Positions 46,659 through 57,680 of a DNA stretch of 64,000 nucleotides are shown one piece after another. Made by a program: the position numbers and the translations under genes. The notes under the pieces were generated by a model that ran no database searches, was not told the origin of the DNA, and was given only the letters and a program-made list of their open reading frames with translations. Position 1 is the first letter of the stretch, and every line of letters starts with the position of its first letter. This DNA comes from Chamaecyparis obtusa. Lineage: Eukaryota; Streptophyta; Pinopsida; Cupressales; Cupressaceae. The stretch is from the NCBI GenBank assembly GCA_027943335.1, contig BSBK01007026.1, positions 1-64,000 on the forward strand. Reading direction: 5' to 3'.

Positions 46659-48407
46659 TGTCATGTCCCCATTTTGGCTGACATCGTTTGGCATGACGGA
46701 TTTGCCTATCATCGACTCTCGTAGGCAAATGGTTTGGAGAGAGGGTCATTATGTTGATCATTTGATTGCATATTGAGCCTACATTCGGTGAGCCTACATC
46801 CAGTTTGGGCCTACATGCAGTTGTAGTGGAGCCTACATCCAGAGTGAGCCTACGTTTAGTCTTGAGCCTACGTTCAGTTGTAGTTGGGCCTACATTCAGT
46901 TATGAGACATTTGGGCCTACATTGTTATAATTTTGAGTTGAGAAATGTACTTTATTATTATAATGTTATTTTATTATAAAGTACATTATAATTGGATGTT
47001 TCTAGAAGTTCTAGCAACTTCTCAAGGAAAAGAATAAATAGAGAGCTTGGGCTTTCATTTGGACATGCTTGATTTGAGGATTCTACTACATTTTCATCTT
47101 GGAGCATTTGTGGCACCATCTAGGTCTGCAAATTTTCAATTGATCTTTAGGAACGGAAACTCCTAAGGGTTTGCATAACTGAGGAGGTGAAATATCTTCT
47201 GAAGGGTTGCACATTGGAAGTGGTATTCAACCATTTCATGCTGGGCATTATTGAGTATTCAGATTTGGACTGAGTCTTGATATATTTTGAAGTCCTCAGA
47301 CTTTATTGAGGGTTTGGAATTTGGGTTGTCAAAAAGACTTGTTTTCATCCATTAATCAAGAGGATTGCATTGGCATTATTTGAAGACCATTTCAGTAGTT
47401 TTTGTGGCATTTCCAGCATACTGCGATTTTCATCTTGGACCCACATTTTTGTTCATAACTTCACTTGGAGGCATCCTTTGGTTATGGGTATTTGAGGAAT
47501 CAATTGCTATTGTCTTGGCAATCATTTCTATACGAATTTGGAGACCTTTTATTGCTGCATTTATTTATTATTGGCATTCATATCAGAACAGGGGCGAATT
47601 TGGAAAAAAATTCAATTTGGCAAGAGGAAGGCTCAAAGTGGAGTGATATTGATTGCTTCTTCATTCACACTCCTAGGTGCTTCATTTCAGGTTCATTTGG
47701 CACTTATTTCAATAAGTTTTAATGTTGTTTATGTATGAAATCATGGCTGTCTTTGTACTCAGAAAATTCTGAAACTTGTAGTTGAAAGTCAAGAGACTAG
47801 GCCATTTGATAAATATTCTTGAAATCAGTTTAATGCTTCAGTTGCATAGAGAGATAAGGCTGCATTCTAATTACGTGATGTTCTTGAGTTGCATGACAAA
47901 TGTTTGTCAAAATGTCACTTGGCTGTAAGTGCATATGTAACATTGAAAATCCATCTCTATGCATTGGTTAAGGGTCCAAAGTGTCATTTAAGCATCTAGA
48001 TGATAATTTATGTTTTGATGTGTTGATTCTCAAGCATTGGAAGCTATCTATACTCATTTAAAAGTACATATCAGACTGATATTATTAGACCAGCAAGCTG
48101 GAAGGTTGCACACGAAGTGTTTGACAATATTCCTTGTGTCTCACAAGCATATTTTAGATTCTAAGGTGCCAAATAATTTGTAAAATCTGAAAGTTGCAAT
48201 CTATTGTAAGGGAGTCAATATCTTCATTGAATGAACATATTGGCACTGTTTTGCATCATTGTATTGTGTGGATTTGTTGCTCAACAATTTCCCATATTCA
48301 GTCTTTTACTTCCAGCAGTGTAGTTGATTGCTTGCCAATTGTTTGACGAAATTCCATAAGTGCAAAAATCAGAGATTTTTAGTGATCCATTGGTAAGGGT
48401 CATTACA
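46659..48407 (+). mobile_element. Solo LTR of the element A family
   Basis: 1749 bp, TGTCATGTCCCCATTTTGGC to AAGGGTCATTACA, with target duplication GCTAG at 46654-46658 and 48408-48412. It is related to the right LTR of element A over both ends and in the promoter region (TTCTAGAAG at 47000, AGAATAAATAG at 47031). It also carries several GAGCCTAC/GGGCCTACATTCAG repeats near 46790-46920. It shows that A-family elements recombined out here. Confidence 0.9.
46785..46920. repeat. Short GCCTACATYCAGT repeats
   Basis: About seven degenerate copies of a ~20-25 bp unit built on GAGCCTACATTCAGTT inside the solo LTR. Confidence 0.75.
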
Positions 48408-48412
48408 GCTAG

Positions 48413-49342
48413 GATCTTTCCTTGAGGTAAAAATATAACTTAAATACCATTAGATATAACAAAACACATCATTAAAGTCAGTTGTTCCCCCCTTCTACAA
48501 CACTTTCAACTAATTTAAAGATCCTAGGACAAGCTGATAAACATGATAGGCTATTCAAAACCATTTGGAATAATGAGCAAAATTGGTCAACAGTAACATG
48601 TAAAGCTGGATCAAGAAGTTTGTATAAGCCTTTGTATTCACTGCATGGGCTAATACCTAGAGAAATTGTTTTATTTTAGAAAAATTGCAGTCTGTCCCAT
48701 GAAATTGAATTAGAATGTTAATATTTTTTTGTAATTTGGCATGCAATTTGGCAAATAAAGATTAATTTTATTCTTCATACTTGGAACATACCAAACATTT
48801 TGTAATAAAAGTTCGATGCAGTTATTGAGTGCAATTCTCATATCATCAATCACTTTAATTGTATGTGACATGTCATCACCAAGTGAAACAAAATCCTTGT
48901 GACTATCATCAGCATTAAATCTAAAATCCTTGCGACTATCATTAGTAGTAAACCTAAAATCCTTGTGACTACCATTAGTAGTAAACCTACTTTAAATACA
49001 TAGAAAGGAAACCAAAAAATATTATAATAACTATTGTAACTCTAAATAAATAGAAAGTAAAACCAAAAAAGATTCTAACAGCTGATGTATATATTTTATT
49101 TTGTCTTTTTCAAATACATATGCTCAGAGAACTTACAACAAACTCATACCACTCATTGACACTAATCTCTACATATAATCCTTGTTGTTGTTTGGTACTA
49201 CAAAATACCTTAGAATGACCATGTTATTGCCTTGCGCTACCAAATGCCCTAGAATAACCTCGATGCTGCCCTATAATACTGAATATCTTAGAGGTTTTTC
49301 CTCCTCGTGAGAGTTTATCTGGAAAAGACTGAGGATTTTTCG
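48413..49342. other. AT-rich DNA, no gene
   Basis: No recognisable gene. A short triplicated phrase (AAATCCTTGTGACTA.CAT) lies at about 48890-48990. Confidence 0.5.
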
Positions 49343-49347
49343 TTAAG

Positions 49348-51338
49348 TGTAATGTCCCCTTTCTAGTCAATATCAGTTGTTGAGGGGTTAGCCCATCATT
49401 TCGACCCTTGTGGGCTAATATACTTGATTTGGGGTCCTCTGTGAGCGGTGACCTGAGTAGTAGGGACATCACTTCTTATCAAATCTTATTTGGATTTAGG
49501 TCCAGACCTTTACATTTGTTGTTTGGTTCAGTTTGAGGGACTTGGTATTTATAGTAAGTCATATTTGCTCAGTTACTATTTTTGGCAGGGCACTTGGACA
49601 CAAGGCATATGCACTGGACATCCAAATTTTTAGTTGACTTCTCGAAATAAGTTTAATGGCTTAAGCTAAGGTTATTTAATTATTAATAAAGTTACACTTT
49701 ATTAATAATTCATTATAAAAGCTTATTATAAAATCTATAAAGTAAATGGGGCCAAGGACATCATTAATGAACATTAATTGAAGTATTAAAGTTGGCAGGC
49801 AAGGCCTAGGAGTTAATAACTTTATTATAAAGTCAACTGTGCAACAAAAGCAAATGGATTTAAGCATACTTACACCGTCGTCGGGGATAGGGGGACATTG
49901 GAACGAGAGGACATATTTCTAGGATGGGGGGACAAAGGGGCCTCAATTTGGGGATTGTGGGGGGACAACGGTAGGGGGGGTTGTATATACTATATACTAT
50001 ACCTATGGTACTTAAAATGCTAGTTATGAAAAGATGTATAAGACTATTAAGAAGTAAAATGCCAAATACTAAATACTTGAACATTGAACATTGAAGTTTT
50101 CTCAGCTCTTCACTCTTCTTCTTTCTATAGCAATCAATTAGAAATGAAAATGTGAAAATAAATGAAGTTTGGAGGCCTTTTGAAGGAATGGAAGACCATA
50201 GATGGGCCCCACATAGCCTTAGAGTTCGAATAGAACTAAAGAAACAATTAAAAAATGTATTTTTTTTTAAACATGCTTTTTACGTTGTAGCAGTGGGGGA
50301 CGCCTGGGCATCCCCAGGATGCTCAAGGGACACACAGGCATCTCCCTCAATGTTTTGGGGATGCCGGGACATCCCTGTGTTCCCAGCGATAGGAGCAAAA
50401 AATGGTGGCGTTACTGGGGACGCCGAAACACCGTCCCCAAGTCCTGGGTGCGTCCCCGTTTCGGGAATGCTCGGGATTTGGGGGGACGTGTCCCCGGGGT
50501 ACATTGGATTTAAGTCATTAATGAGACTTGTATGTGAAGATTCTTGGATCAAACTTCATGAAGGAAATATAAAATCCAAGAAGAGGAAATCGATCCATTA
50601 TGCCAATGATTATTTTGTCTTTGATATTTGATTGTCTTTGGAATTGAGCAAGGGTTTCATCCTTCAAGCTTTGGAGAATGGATTTTCTTCATGGTTTCAG
50701 CACTTTGAGATGGCGAAAGATCCATTGAAGTCTGCATTACAATGACGGCTTCACATAGGAGCCATAATTGTGCTTCATCTTCATAGTTTAGGCTGATGGT
50801 TGAATCAAATAAAGGAATTATTTCAGAGAATTTGTCAAGGGCAGCCAATAGTAAGAGTTCTCAGCTTTTTGAGACTGATTTTGTGCATATTCAAGGTAGT
50901 TGTACATGTATATCAGGCCCACGTGAGACCCCAACCAAGGCATTTGGCTTCTTGGTCAAACCGCCCAGCATTATGCCTCTATTTCATCCTATATTGGGTG
51001 TCTCGCTGTTAATGAGCATTGTATTCAGAAATTGAAGGGGTTCCGGCAAGAATTCGAGTGCTTCATTTGGTCTCCAGGTTCCTTTTTAATCTGCAATTCC
51101 ATTTTCAATATTTACGATTGCAAATGTTATGCCTTGTCATTATCAATAAATGAAATAAAGCAGTCTCTATTCGTGAATTACAAGTATTTAAGATTTGATT
51201 TCATGTATTGTCCATTTTTTTTAAGAAACACAAAAAAACATATATTCACAAAACACAAAAAAATACAAACCTCTTCAAAAATAAAAAGCTAGTTAGTTGC
51301 TAGATTGGTTTGAGGTTGAACCAGCAGAGTTCATCACA
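49348..51338 (+). mobile_element. Solo LTR (TGTAATGTCCCC subfamily) with nested insertion
   Basis: Starts TGTAATGTCCCCTTTCTAG at 49348 and ends AACCAGCAGAGTTCATCACA at 51338. The target duplication is TTAAG (49343-49347 and 51339-51343). The 3' end matches that of the minus-strand solo LTR at 61702 (GAACCAGCAGGGTTCTTACA). It contains a 640-bp insertion at 49865-50504 and would be about 1.34 kb without it. Confidence 0.7.
49865..50504. mobile_element. Unclassified 640-bp G-rich insertion, 10-bp target duplication
   Basis: Flanked by TGGATTTAAG at 49855-49864 and 50505-50514. Both ends are rich in GGGG/CCCC runs (GGGGACA, GTCCCCG), while the middle is AT-rich. No obvious terminal inverted repeats and no transposase. 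A 9-11 bp duplication suggests a Mutator-like non-autonomous element, but this is a guess from duplication length alone. Confidence 0.6.
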
Positions 51339-51343
51339 TTAAG

Positions 51344-52037
51344 CAACATCAAAATTTGATGGCTTTCCTCTTCCTAGAATTAACTATATTATATCAACTT
51401 AAATGATCAAAAACTTATGGTAATTAGTTCCATGTGCAGTGCCAACTAACTAACAAACACTTAACAAGAACTTAGGGAGATAATTGATTGCTTAAATGTT
51501 TATCTAACTGAAGTCGATGCCTTATTTAACCAAAGATAACTAATAGAATAATTGCAATATCTCTTTTCAATTGAGATAACTAAAACCAGTTGACTAACTG
51601 AAAGACTATTTAAATCTAATAGTTGACAAACTCTACTCAATCTTGATCCATGTTAACAACAACTTCGCATTTGTGGGCCAAAAAGGGGACATTTCGATTC
51701 CTCCTCTTTGGAGATTGCTTGTTCGGGTATCAATTCACTGTCAAGTGAAATCTTCCCTTTGGTAATGGAAAACCTTCTATTACCATGTATATTGGTGACA
51801 CCTCATGCTTTTCGACACTTGATACCACCATGCACAACTCACACTCTCCCTCACCATCATAGTGTACAAAAATCAAATGCACTTGTCCTTTTTCCAAGCA
51901 CCTATATGTTAAGTCCCAAGGCTCTTTACAATTAATGGATAACTCTTTCCATCACATTTGATTGTAATTCACGCCACTTTCTCCAAACTCTTAAAATTGT
52001 GTCCTACATCTTGGTGATTCATGGGTTGAGAGTGTGC
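51344..52037. other. Unannotated spacer
   Basis: No recognisable gene in 0.7 kb of AT-rich DNA. Confidence 0.5.
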
Positions 52038-52042
52038 AAACT

Positions 52043-53073
52043 TGTAATGTCCCAAATTTTGCATTGTTCCTAATTACCACTTCCCCTCGTCCACTAGTAG
52101 TCTCCCTCTAGTTTCTAGCCCGTTTGTGGAAGGAGCGTATGGTGTATGTGCCTCAGCCACACATGGAGGAATGTCTCCTGTACGGTTGAAGTGACCCAGC
52201 CGTACGGTTACCAATATGACCCTGTGTGTATAGCCGGGTTGAAGTCTTAGGCGTACAGATAGCAACACCGTATGGTGATCCCAATTCCTCAACAGCATAG
52301 GGTCGTATGGTCTTAACCTCCAGATCTCCATACAGAAGTATGGCCTTCGATAGACTTCGTACAGAAGTATGGCCTTCGGTAGACTTCAGATTTGTTAATG
52401 CGCGTTGTTGTTATTTGATCTTACAGGGCTATGTATACATCTTCATAAATCTTCAAATGCAAGTTTTTAACAGAGATTGGATGCCACAAATAATGAATAA
52501 AGTATTATGCCAAAAAGAACTTCAAATTCAAACAATGATGGTGTTCCAAATTTGCCAGATAGATGGTCGCCAAATACCAACGACGCCAAAAGTAAACTCA
52601 GATTCAGAATACAAACTCAGATTACAAAGGCCTCGAACAAGAACCAAAGAAATATAGATCAATCGCCCGGTAACAACGATCAACAGGCTTGACACAAGTG
52701 AAATATTGGAGTGATATTTCCAACGACAAAATAGGGTGGCGGTGAACCACCAAAACTGAAATAGGTAGAATAGGGAGGGTCTTCCACCTCTGAAACCGCG
52801 CACAACTTCCTCACCCTTCAGCCTACGGAAATACAAAGACAAATCAAATCTAATCCATGATGATTCCTACAATGCCAATGATGGCCTTATAAAAGCTTTC
52901 GGAAAGTTTCTTGAAGGATTACAAATAGGACTCCGGTCGACAAACTTTAATTATTATTTTATTATTTGGGCCCTTTATTAATTAAATAAGTCCTTATGAT
53001 ATTATTTAATTTTTAGGACCATTTAATTAATTAAACTAATTAAAATGTTTTATTTAAAATTGGGGACATTACA
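52043..53073 (-). repeat. 3' LTR of element B
   Basis: 1031 bp; on the minus strand it runs TGTAATGTCCCC to GGGACATTACA, so its ends are also inverted copies of each other. It has a TATA-like TTTTATAAGG on the minus strand near 52890 and a 29-bp tandem duplication near 52330-52390 (AGAAGTATGGCCTTCG). Confidence 0.75.
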
Positions 53074-53110
53074 AATACTCACCGCCCAAAGATTGCTTGT
53101 CCTCAAGCAA
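53074..53110 (-). promoter_or_regulatory. Stem-loop and purine tract of element B
   Basis: On the minus strand GATTGCTTGAGGACAAGCAA forms the same stem-loop as in elements A and C, followed by CTTTGGGCGGTGAGTATT up to the LTR start. Confidence 0.7.
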
Positions 53111-53329
53111 TCCATCATTAGACCAACGCCATCAGCTCCAGGGTCCCAAACCAAACACGCCGGTGAGATGAGGGAATTGGCATCAAACTTCTGCTGCACC
53201 ACACGGTTTCCACTGTGCCACTCTGATATAAACATTGGCGTGCCCTTCACCAAGATCCCAATGATGCCAATTGATGAAATCTTTCACGCCATCATGTTCA
53301 ACAATCTCTTCTGGTATGGCCACAGATGC

Positions 53330-53925
53330 TGACGCTAACACGAACTTAGCCACGAACACGACCACAACCATAGACACAACGACGAACACGGACACAGCCT
53401 CGACAGCCACAAACAAAGCTTCAGGGGCGATGACGATGATGACGGACATAACCTTGATGGCGGACAGAGCCTTAGCGGCGAACAGAGCCTCGGCGGACAA
53501 AACCTCAACGATAGACAGAGCCTCGACGGTGACGACGATGACGACGAACATAACCTCGATTGCGGACATAACCTCTGCGGTGGATAGAGCCTCGACGACG
53601 ACGACAATGAAAAGAACCTTGGTGACGGATAGAGCCTCGACGATGGATAGAGCCTTGGTGACTACGACGACAGACAGAACCTCAGTGGTGGATAGAACCT
53701 CGGCGGCGGACAGGGTGTCGGTGACTTACAGAGCCTCCATGGCAGGCAAAACCTTGGCGGACAGAGCCTCGGCGGCAGACAGAGCCTCGGAGGTGGACAG
53801 GGCCTTAGTGGCAGGCATAGCCTCGACGGCGGACAGGGCCCCAACGGTGGTCATAGCCTCTGCGACAGACAGGGCCCCAACGGTGGTCACGGCCTCTGCG
53901 ATGGACACAACTTGATGCACATAAG
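53330..53925. repeat. GC-rich coding minisatellite in element B
   Basis: Degenerate 18-30 bp units around GCCTCGGCGGCGGACAGA, over about 600 bp. On the minus strand it encodes Ala/Leu/Ser/Glu/Val repeats (ALSAAEALSA type) that continue the PDS5-like ORF. Plus-strand frames through it are by-products. Confidence 0.85.
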
Positions 53926-54622
53926 GAAGGGCTCCATACTCAACGAATTGAAGGTCTAGCTCATGAAACAGAGTAGTGGCAGAGCTTATGTCACCTTGAT
54001 TTGTCCAGGTTATCTTGGCAAGATCCATGCAAGCAACCTCTTCATTTTTTAGGTGTTCTCCACATGTAGGTGTAGTAGCAAGATTTAGCAGATCCTCATG
54101 TAATGCATCACCCTTATCCCCGTCATCTACTTTCTCCCACTTGTGCAAATGAGATATTAGTTTTTCTTCACAATGCTTGAATACATTACTAACCAATCTA
54201 CACGCTGCCATAGAAGGGACACATTCTAGATTACTAACAACCCACAACATAGATATGATAGGTTGGGATATTTCATCCATCTCTTCAATGCATGAAATCA
54301 TAAGGCTCTCCATAGAAACTGAAACCTTAGTATCATGACACTCCTTGATTGTGACCAAGAAGTGATGAAACATATCATGGATCAAGTTTTGCAACTCTAG
54401 ATCTAAGAAGAGGTTACTTATTTTGACATTTGCACAATTCTCCAATATTGTAGATCTCTTGCCAAAAGGATCACCACTGAAGTCATCAAGGCTTTGAAAG
54501 CTGTGAACGATCAAATGCAATATCTCTATCATGGTGTTGTCATTAATCATAGTGGTATTTGTGTTTGGATATTGGCGAAAGGTCCGACAGCATAGAAGTG
54601 GCACGAGAGTTTCAGTCCACAC
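53726..54622 (-). CDS. PDS5-like HEAT-repeat protein of element B
   Basis: 298 codons open on the minus strand. From residue ~30 it follows the PDS5 HEAT region closely: LHLIVHSFQSLDD, FGKRSTILENCANV, LFLDLELQNLIHDMFHHFL, SMESLMISCIEEMDEIS, then CRLVSNVFKHCEEKLISHL. The last part matches the PDS5 segment after 'LARKLGEKVIENC', so B keeps more of the HEAT array than A. The C-terminus runs into the minisatellite. The start is uncertain, because upstream DNA lacks the family's N-terminal segment. Function as for the A copy: unknown in the element, cohesin regulation in the host parent. Confidence 0.8.
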   Translation of the reverse strand: MWTETLVPLLCCRTFRQYPNTNTTMINDNTMIEILHLIVHSFQSLDDFSGDPFGKRSTILENCANVKISNLFLDLELQNLIHDMFHHFLVTIKECHDTKVSVSMESLMISCIEEMDEISQPIISMLWVVSNLECVPSMAACRLVSNVFKHCEEKLISHLHKWEKVDDGDKGDALHEDLLNLATTPTCGEHLKNEEVACMDLAKITWTNQGDISSATTLFHELDLQFVEYGALPYVHQVVSIAEAVTTVGALSVAEAMTTVGALSAVEAMPATKALSTSEALSAAEALSAKVLPAMEAL

Positions 54623-55052
54623 TATCGGGTTGTTCCTGGCCCAATCTTACGTAAATGGTGGTTAGCTATTGCCCAAGTCTATTAACGATGCTAAGTTGTA
54701 GGAATGTTGCCGCCTACTAAGCTAAGTCTTGAACAGTCAAACTCAAAGGTGTTGTGTTGAGAAGGAGATGAACTTTAGCTATACAGAGAGTTGTCAAATG
54801 GGAGTACCCAAATTTTACTACAACAAAACTATTCGACTTTTTCATCTTCCAGCAAGAGAATTATTTTAGTTTGAGCGTAGGATGTTACAGTGGTACAAAA
54901 AACGCACCAGATTCAACTAAACTCAGAAAAAATCATATTGTATGCAAACTGTTTGACAAATTTCCTGTGAGATAAGAAGACAAAATAGAGCATTGTAAGT
55001 ACAATTTTTTTATGTGGAATCAGGTGTAATCTTCAGTGAATCAGATTTGGAA

Positions 55053-55691
55053 ATGGAAAATATGAAAAGCAAGGTGTTCTCAAAAGAGTTCAATGATACC
55101 TTCAATGATGAACAACTACGGGACTTGCAGAAAGAACAAGAAGTGGGCAATTGGCTGTATATGATTGGCTTACAATTGGAGTCCAGGAAATCCCTAGATG
55201 GTGTTCTTTTCAAGTTGGAAGAACTAGAAACATATTTTTCCAAAGTAGACTAGGCAGATTGTAGGCTTCTTAATTGGGCCTTGCAGCCCTCAATGTTCAT
55301 TTTGGTTTGGCAGAAGTTTATGGAACATCTTCATAAAGATGTTAGTCTTATAGTTGTTTCATATCTCAGTGAGATCACACGGATAAAAGCTCCTATAGCA
55401 CCCTATAATGATGATGTGTTGAGGAAGGTTTTGCAGCTTATTGTGATGAGCTTTCAGGGGTTACATGATGACAAAGGCCCCGCTTTTGTTAAGAGGGTTA
55501 AGATCTTAGAAATTATGACAAAGATCGGATCATTTTCCATTATGATTGACCTTGAATGTAATGATTTGATTCTTCACATGTTTCAATGCTTCTTGGCTGG
55601 AATCCGGAAGCATCATCCAGACAATGTGAGGGCTTGCATGCACACTGTGATGTCCTTAATCCTTGATGAAAATGATGATATATGCAAATAG
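55053..55691 (+). pseudogene. PDS5-like region of element C
   Basis: One frame from ATG 55053 with a TAG at 55251. It has FKLEELETYFSKVD (as in A), then VVSYLSEITRIKAPIAPYND, LIVMSFQGLHDD, FVKRVKILEIMTKI, LECNDLILHMFQCFLAGI and HTVMSLILDENDDI, stopping at TAG 55689. These are the same HEAT segments as in A and B and match plant PDS5 (SEITRI.AP…, LDLECD.LI…MF..FL). C looks closer to true PDS5 than A does in this region. The frame continues after the stop toward the knuckle. Confidence 0.8.
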
Positions 55692-56472
55692 TTGCAGTCG
55701 GATTTGTTGGACATTTGGAGGAAGGAATATGTTGTATCACCTATTGCTTATGATTTCTCAAGAAGATTGGTTGAACATAAAATTGAAGGGTTCAAGGAGC
55801 ACATGATTGAAAATGAACTAAGATCAATGGGCTTATAGTTTGCAAGATCTCTGGAAACGAACAAGAACAAAATGAGAAGAGAGCATTTTTGTTTCACATG
55901 CCAGCAAAGATGGACACCTAATCATGTTTGTGGGGATTGTAATGAGGATAAGACAGCCAAAGAAATTCATACCAGCAATGAAGAAAAGAATTTCACAGAT
56001 TTGCCCCCACAAAATAACGCAAATATTGGTGGTGAAATGGATTCAGATATTGTTCATAGTATGGTTATACAAATCTCTTTATTGGTGACTTTGAGGTTGT
56101 AATTGACACACATTCTGTTGAGGATAGTCTTTCTCAATGTGTGAGCATGATGAGAAATTGTTTGAAAATGATGACATAGCAACAACCTTGACTTTGCATG
56201 CAGATCAATCAAACATGGATGTGGAGGCCTATGATGACAATGATAACACCTGCGAAGGGGATGATGAATCATGTGTTCTTTATAGCTGCAACTCACTTAT
56301 GCATGATGGCGATTTGGATGACCAATCAGAAAATTCATCTCAAAATGACAATGATTCTATGAAGAATCAGCTGAAAATTAATAATGATATAGTTGTTGCA
56401 GCTTTAGTACATCATGTCGACACTCACAGGATCATTGAAGATCTCTACAGGAAGGCTCAGATGGGAAAATGA
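55692..56472 (+). pseudogene. Element C ORF middle: zinc knuckle and acidic region
   Basis: In frame with the PDS5-like part after TAG 55689 and another TAG near 55837. Around 55880-55930 it encodes HFCFTCQQRWTPNHVC, the C-x2-C…H-x-C pattern of a Ty3/gypsy-type gag zinc knuckle. Past ~56050 the frame shifts, and 56137-56472 encodes an acidic stretch (AYDDNDNTCEGDDESC, DDQSENSSQNDND). This ties the PDS5-like domain to a gag nucleic-acid-binding module. Confidence 0.6.
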
Positions 56473-57061
56473 CAAAGTGTTATGGGATGTGATTCTTATG
56501 TTTCTGATTTACAAGGGGGTCAAAGTGGCCCTTGAGTCTTTGAAATTAGATTACTTGTGTCTACTTTCAGACAAGGATTACATTTTAAAGGTTGTTGAAA
56601 TATATGCTAATCAATTGTAGAAAAAAGAGGATGATGTTAATAAGCTCAACAGGGAGCATAATGTTGCTCAGAAGACATCGGATAATACTCGGGTTACCCT
56701 TCAAAAAGTGGAAAATCAGATTTTGGTCACTAATCAATTCAGGGAACGGGAGAATAGGGAAAGGATTGAGTTTTTCAGGGAGGTGATCAAGGAACTTGAT
56801 AGCATTCAACAGACTTATGATTTGGATAGCTGCACCAAGAGATCAAGTAACAAATTTTTGGAACCGCCAAAACTTCAATATGAGTTGGATAACATTCAAA
56901 TGGTTGACAATTTGTTGTTTGAGGTGGTTGCTGATTGGACATTTGAAAATCCACTTTTTGAGCTGGATGAGGAAGATCTTTTCGATTTCCATGACGAGGA
57001 TGGGATTGATTGCAAGATTTGGGACCTTGGTGTAGTTTCTAGTGATGAATTTTGGTCATAG
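56473..57061 (+). pseudogene. Element C ORF 3' part: coiled-coil segment
   Basis: Two overlapping frames. 56708-57061 reads NQFRERENRERIEFFREVIK and further charged helices, likely a coiled coil, ending in an acidic stretch (ELDEEDLFDFHDEDGIDC). Upstream, 56593-56707 continues in another frame (KKEDDVNKLNREHN). It corresponds in position to the coiled-coil part of element A. Confidence 0.5.
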
Positions 57062-57680
57062 GATTGGAGTGGTGGATCGATATCCAGAGTTAGTACTGCT
57101 GCTCATTCTTTGATCAGCTTACACTTAGGTTCAGATTCTAACTTACATATGAGTTGGATGGATTTTATGCTTCAGTAGCTGAATAGATCTTGGTTGAGGA
57201 TTGATGGCGGTTATATTTTGATCATAGGGGATGGGTTTTCAGCCCCTTACTCATGACACCTATATACTCAGGGGCATTTCAGATTGATGATTGTAGTATT
57301 AGCCTTCCTGCACCTTTGGTGTTGATTTCAGCTCTTGAGTTGTTTGATTCCTACATCAGTAGTTTAAGATGAGGAGTTATGATTTATTGAAGGATGGATG
57401 GTATACATTTCCACGGGAGATCACTCATAGATGTAGAGTTGTCCATTGTGGATAGCTCCTCGAGACATTTCTATCTCTTCATATCTGATGGTCGTGACAA
57501 CATGATAGTTTGGGATCTTGGTATTAGTATGTTTGATGCATTGCTGTTGTGGGGTATTGATGAGTGGCTTCACAATTTTGGACATGTTGTTTGTATCGGA
57601 GTAGCATAGCAGCTAGGTGGAGCAGCTTCCTTGAGGTTGGTATGGGATCCAGGTATTTTGGTCACAACATGCAGATAGAG
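57062..57680 (+). pseudogene. Element C 3' coding remnant
   Basis: A broken frame (57394-57609) and neighbours. Near 57640 it encodes LVWDPGI, matching the WDPGG near the end of element A's ORF and supporting a common ancestor for both C-termini. Confidence 0.45.

Larger units (their letters stand above)
52043..54640 (-). mobile_element. Element B: minus-strand LTR element with PDS5-like ORF, 5' end missing
   Basis: Reading on the minus strand: PDS5-like ORF (54622-53726), Ala/Glu minisatellite (to 53330), stem-loop and purine tract (53110-53074), then 3' LTR (53073-52043). No 5' LTR or PBS was found at the high-coordinate side, so the element is truncated, perhaps where it meets element C. 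The LTR opens TGTAATGTCCCC like the C subfamily. Confidence 0.75.

Noticed and set aside
50152..50631. 159-codon frame
   Set aside because: It crosses the right edge of the 640-bp insertion and its target site, so it cannot be an old gene.
53271..53915. 214-codon Thr/Ala/Asp-rich plus-strand frame
   Set aside because: It is the opposite strand of the minisatellite that extends element B's ORF.
54836..54840. AAACT as second target copy for element B (first at 52038-52042)
   Set aside because: The adjoining sequence would make the 5' LTR start TGTTGTAGT on the minus strand, which does not match the 3' LTR start TGTAATGTCCCC.
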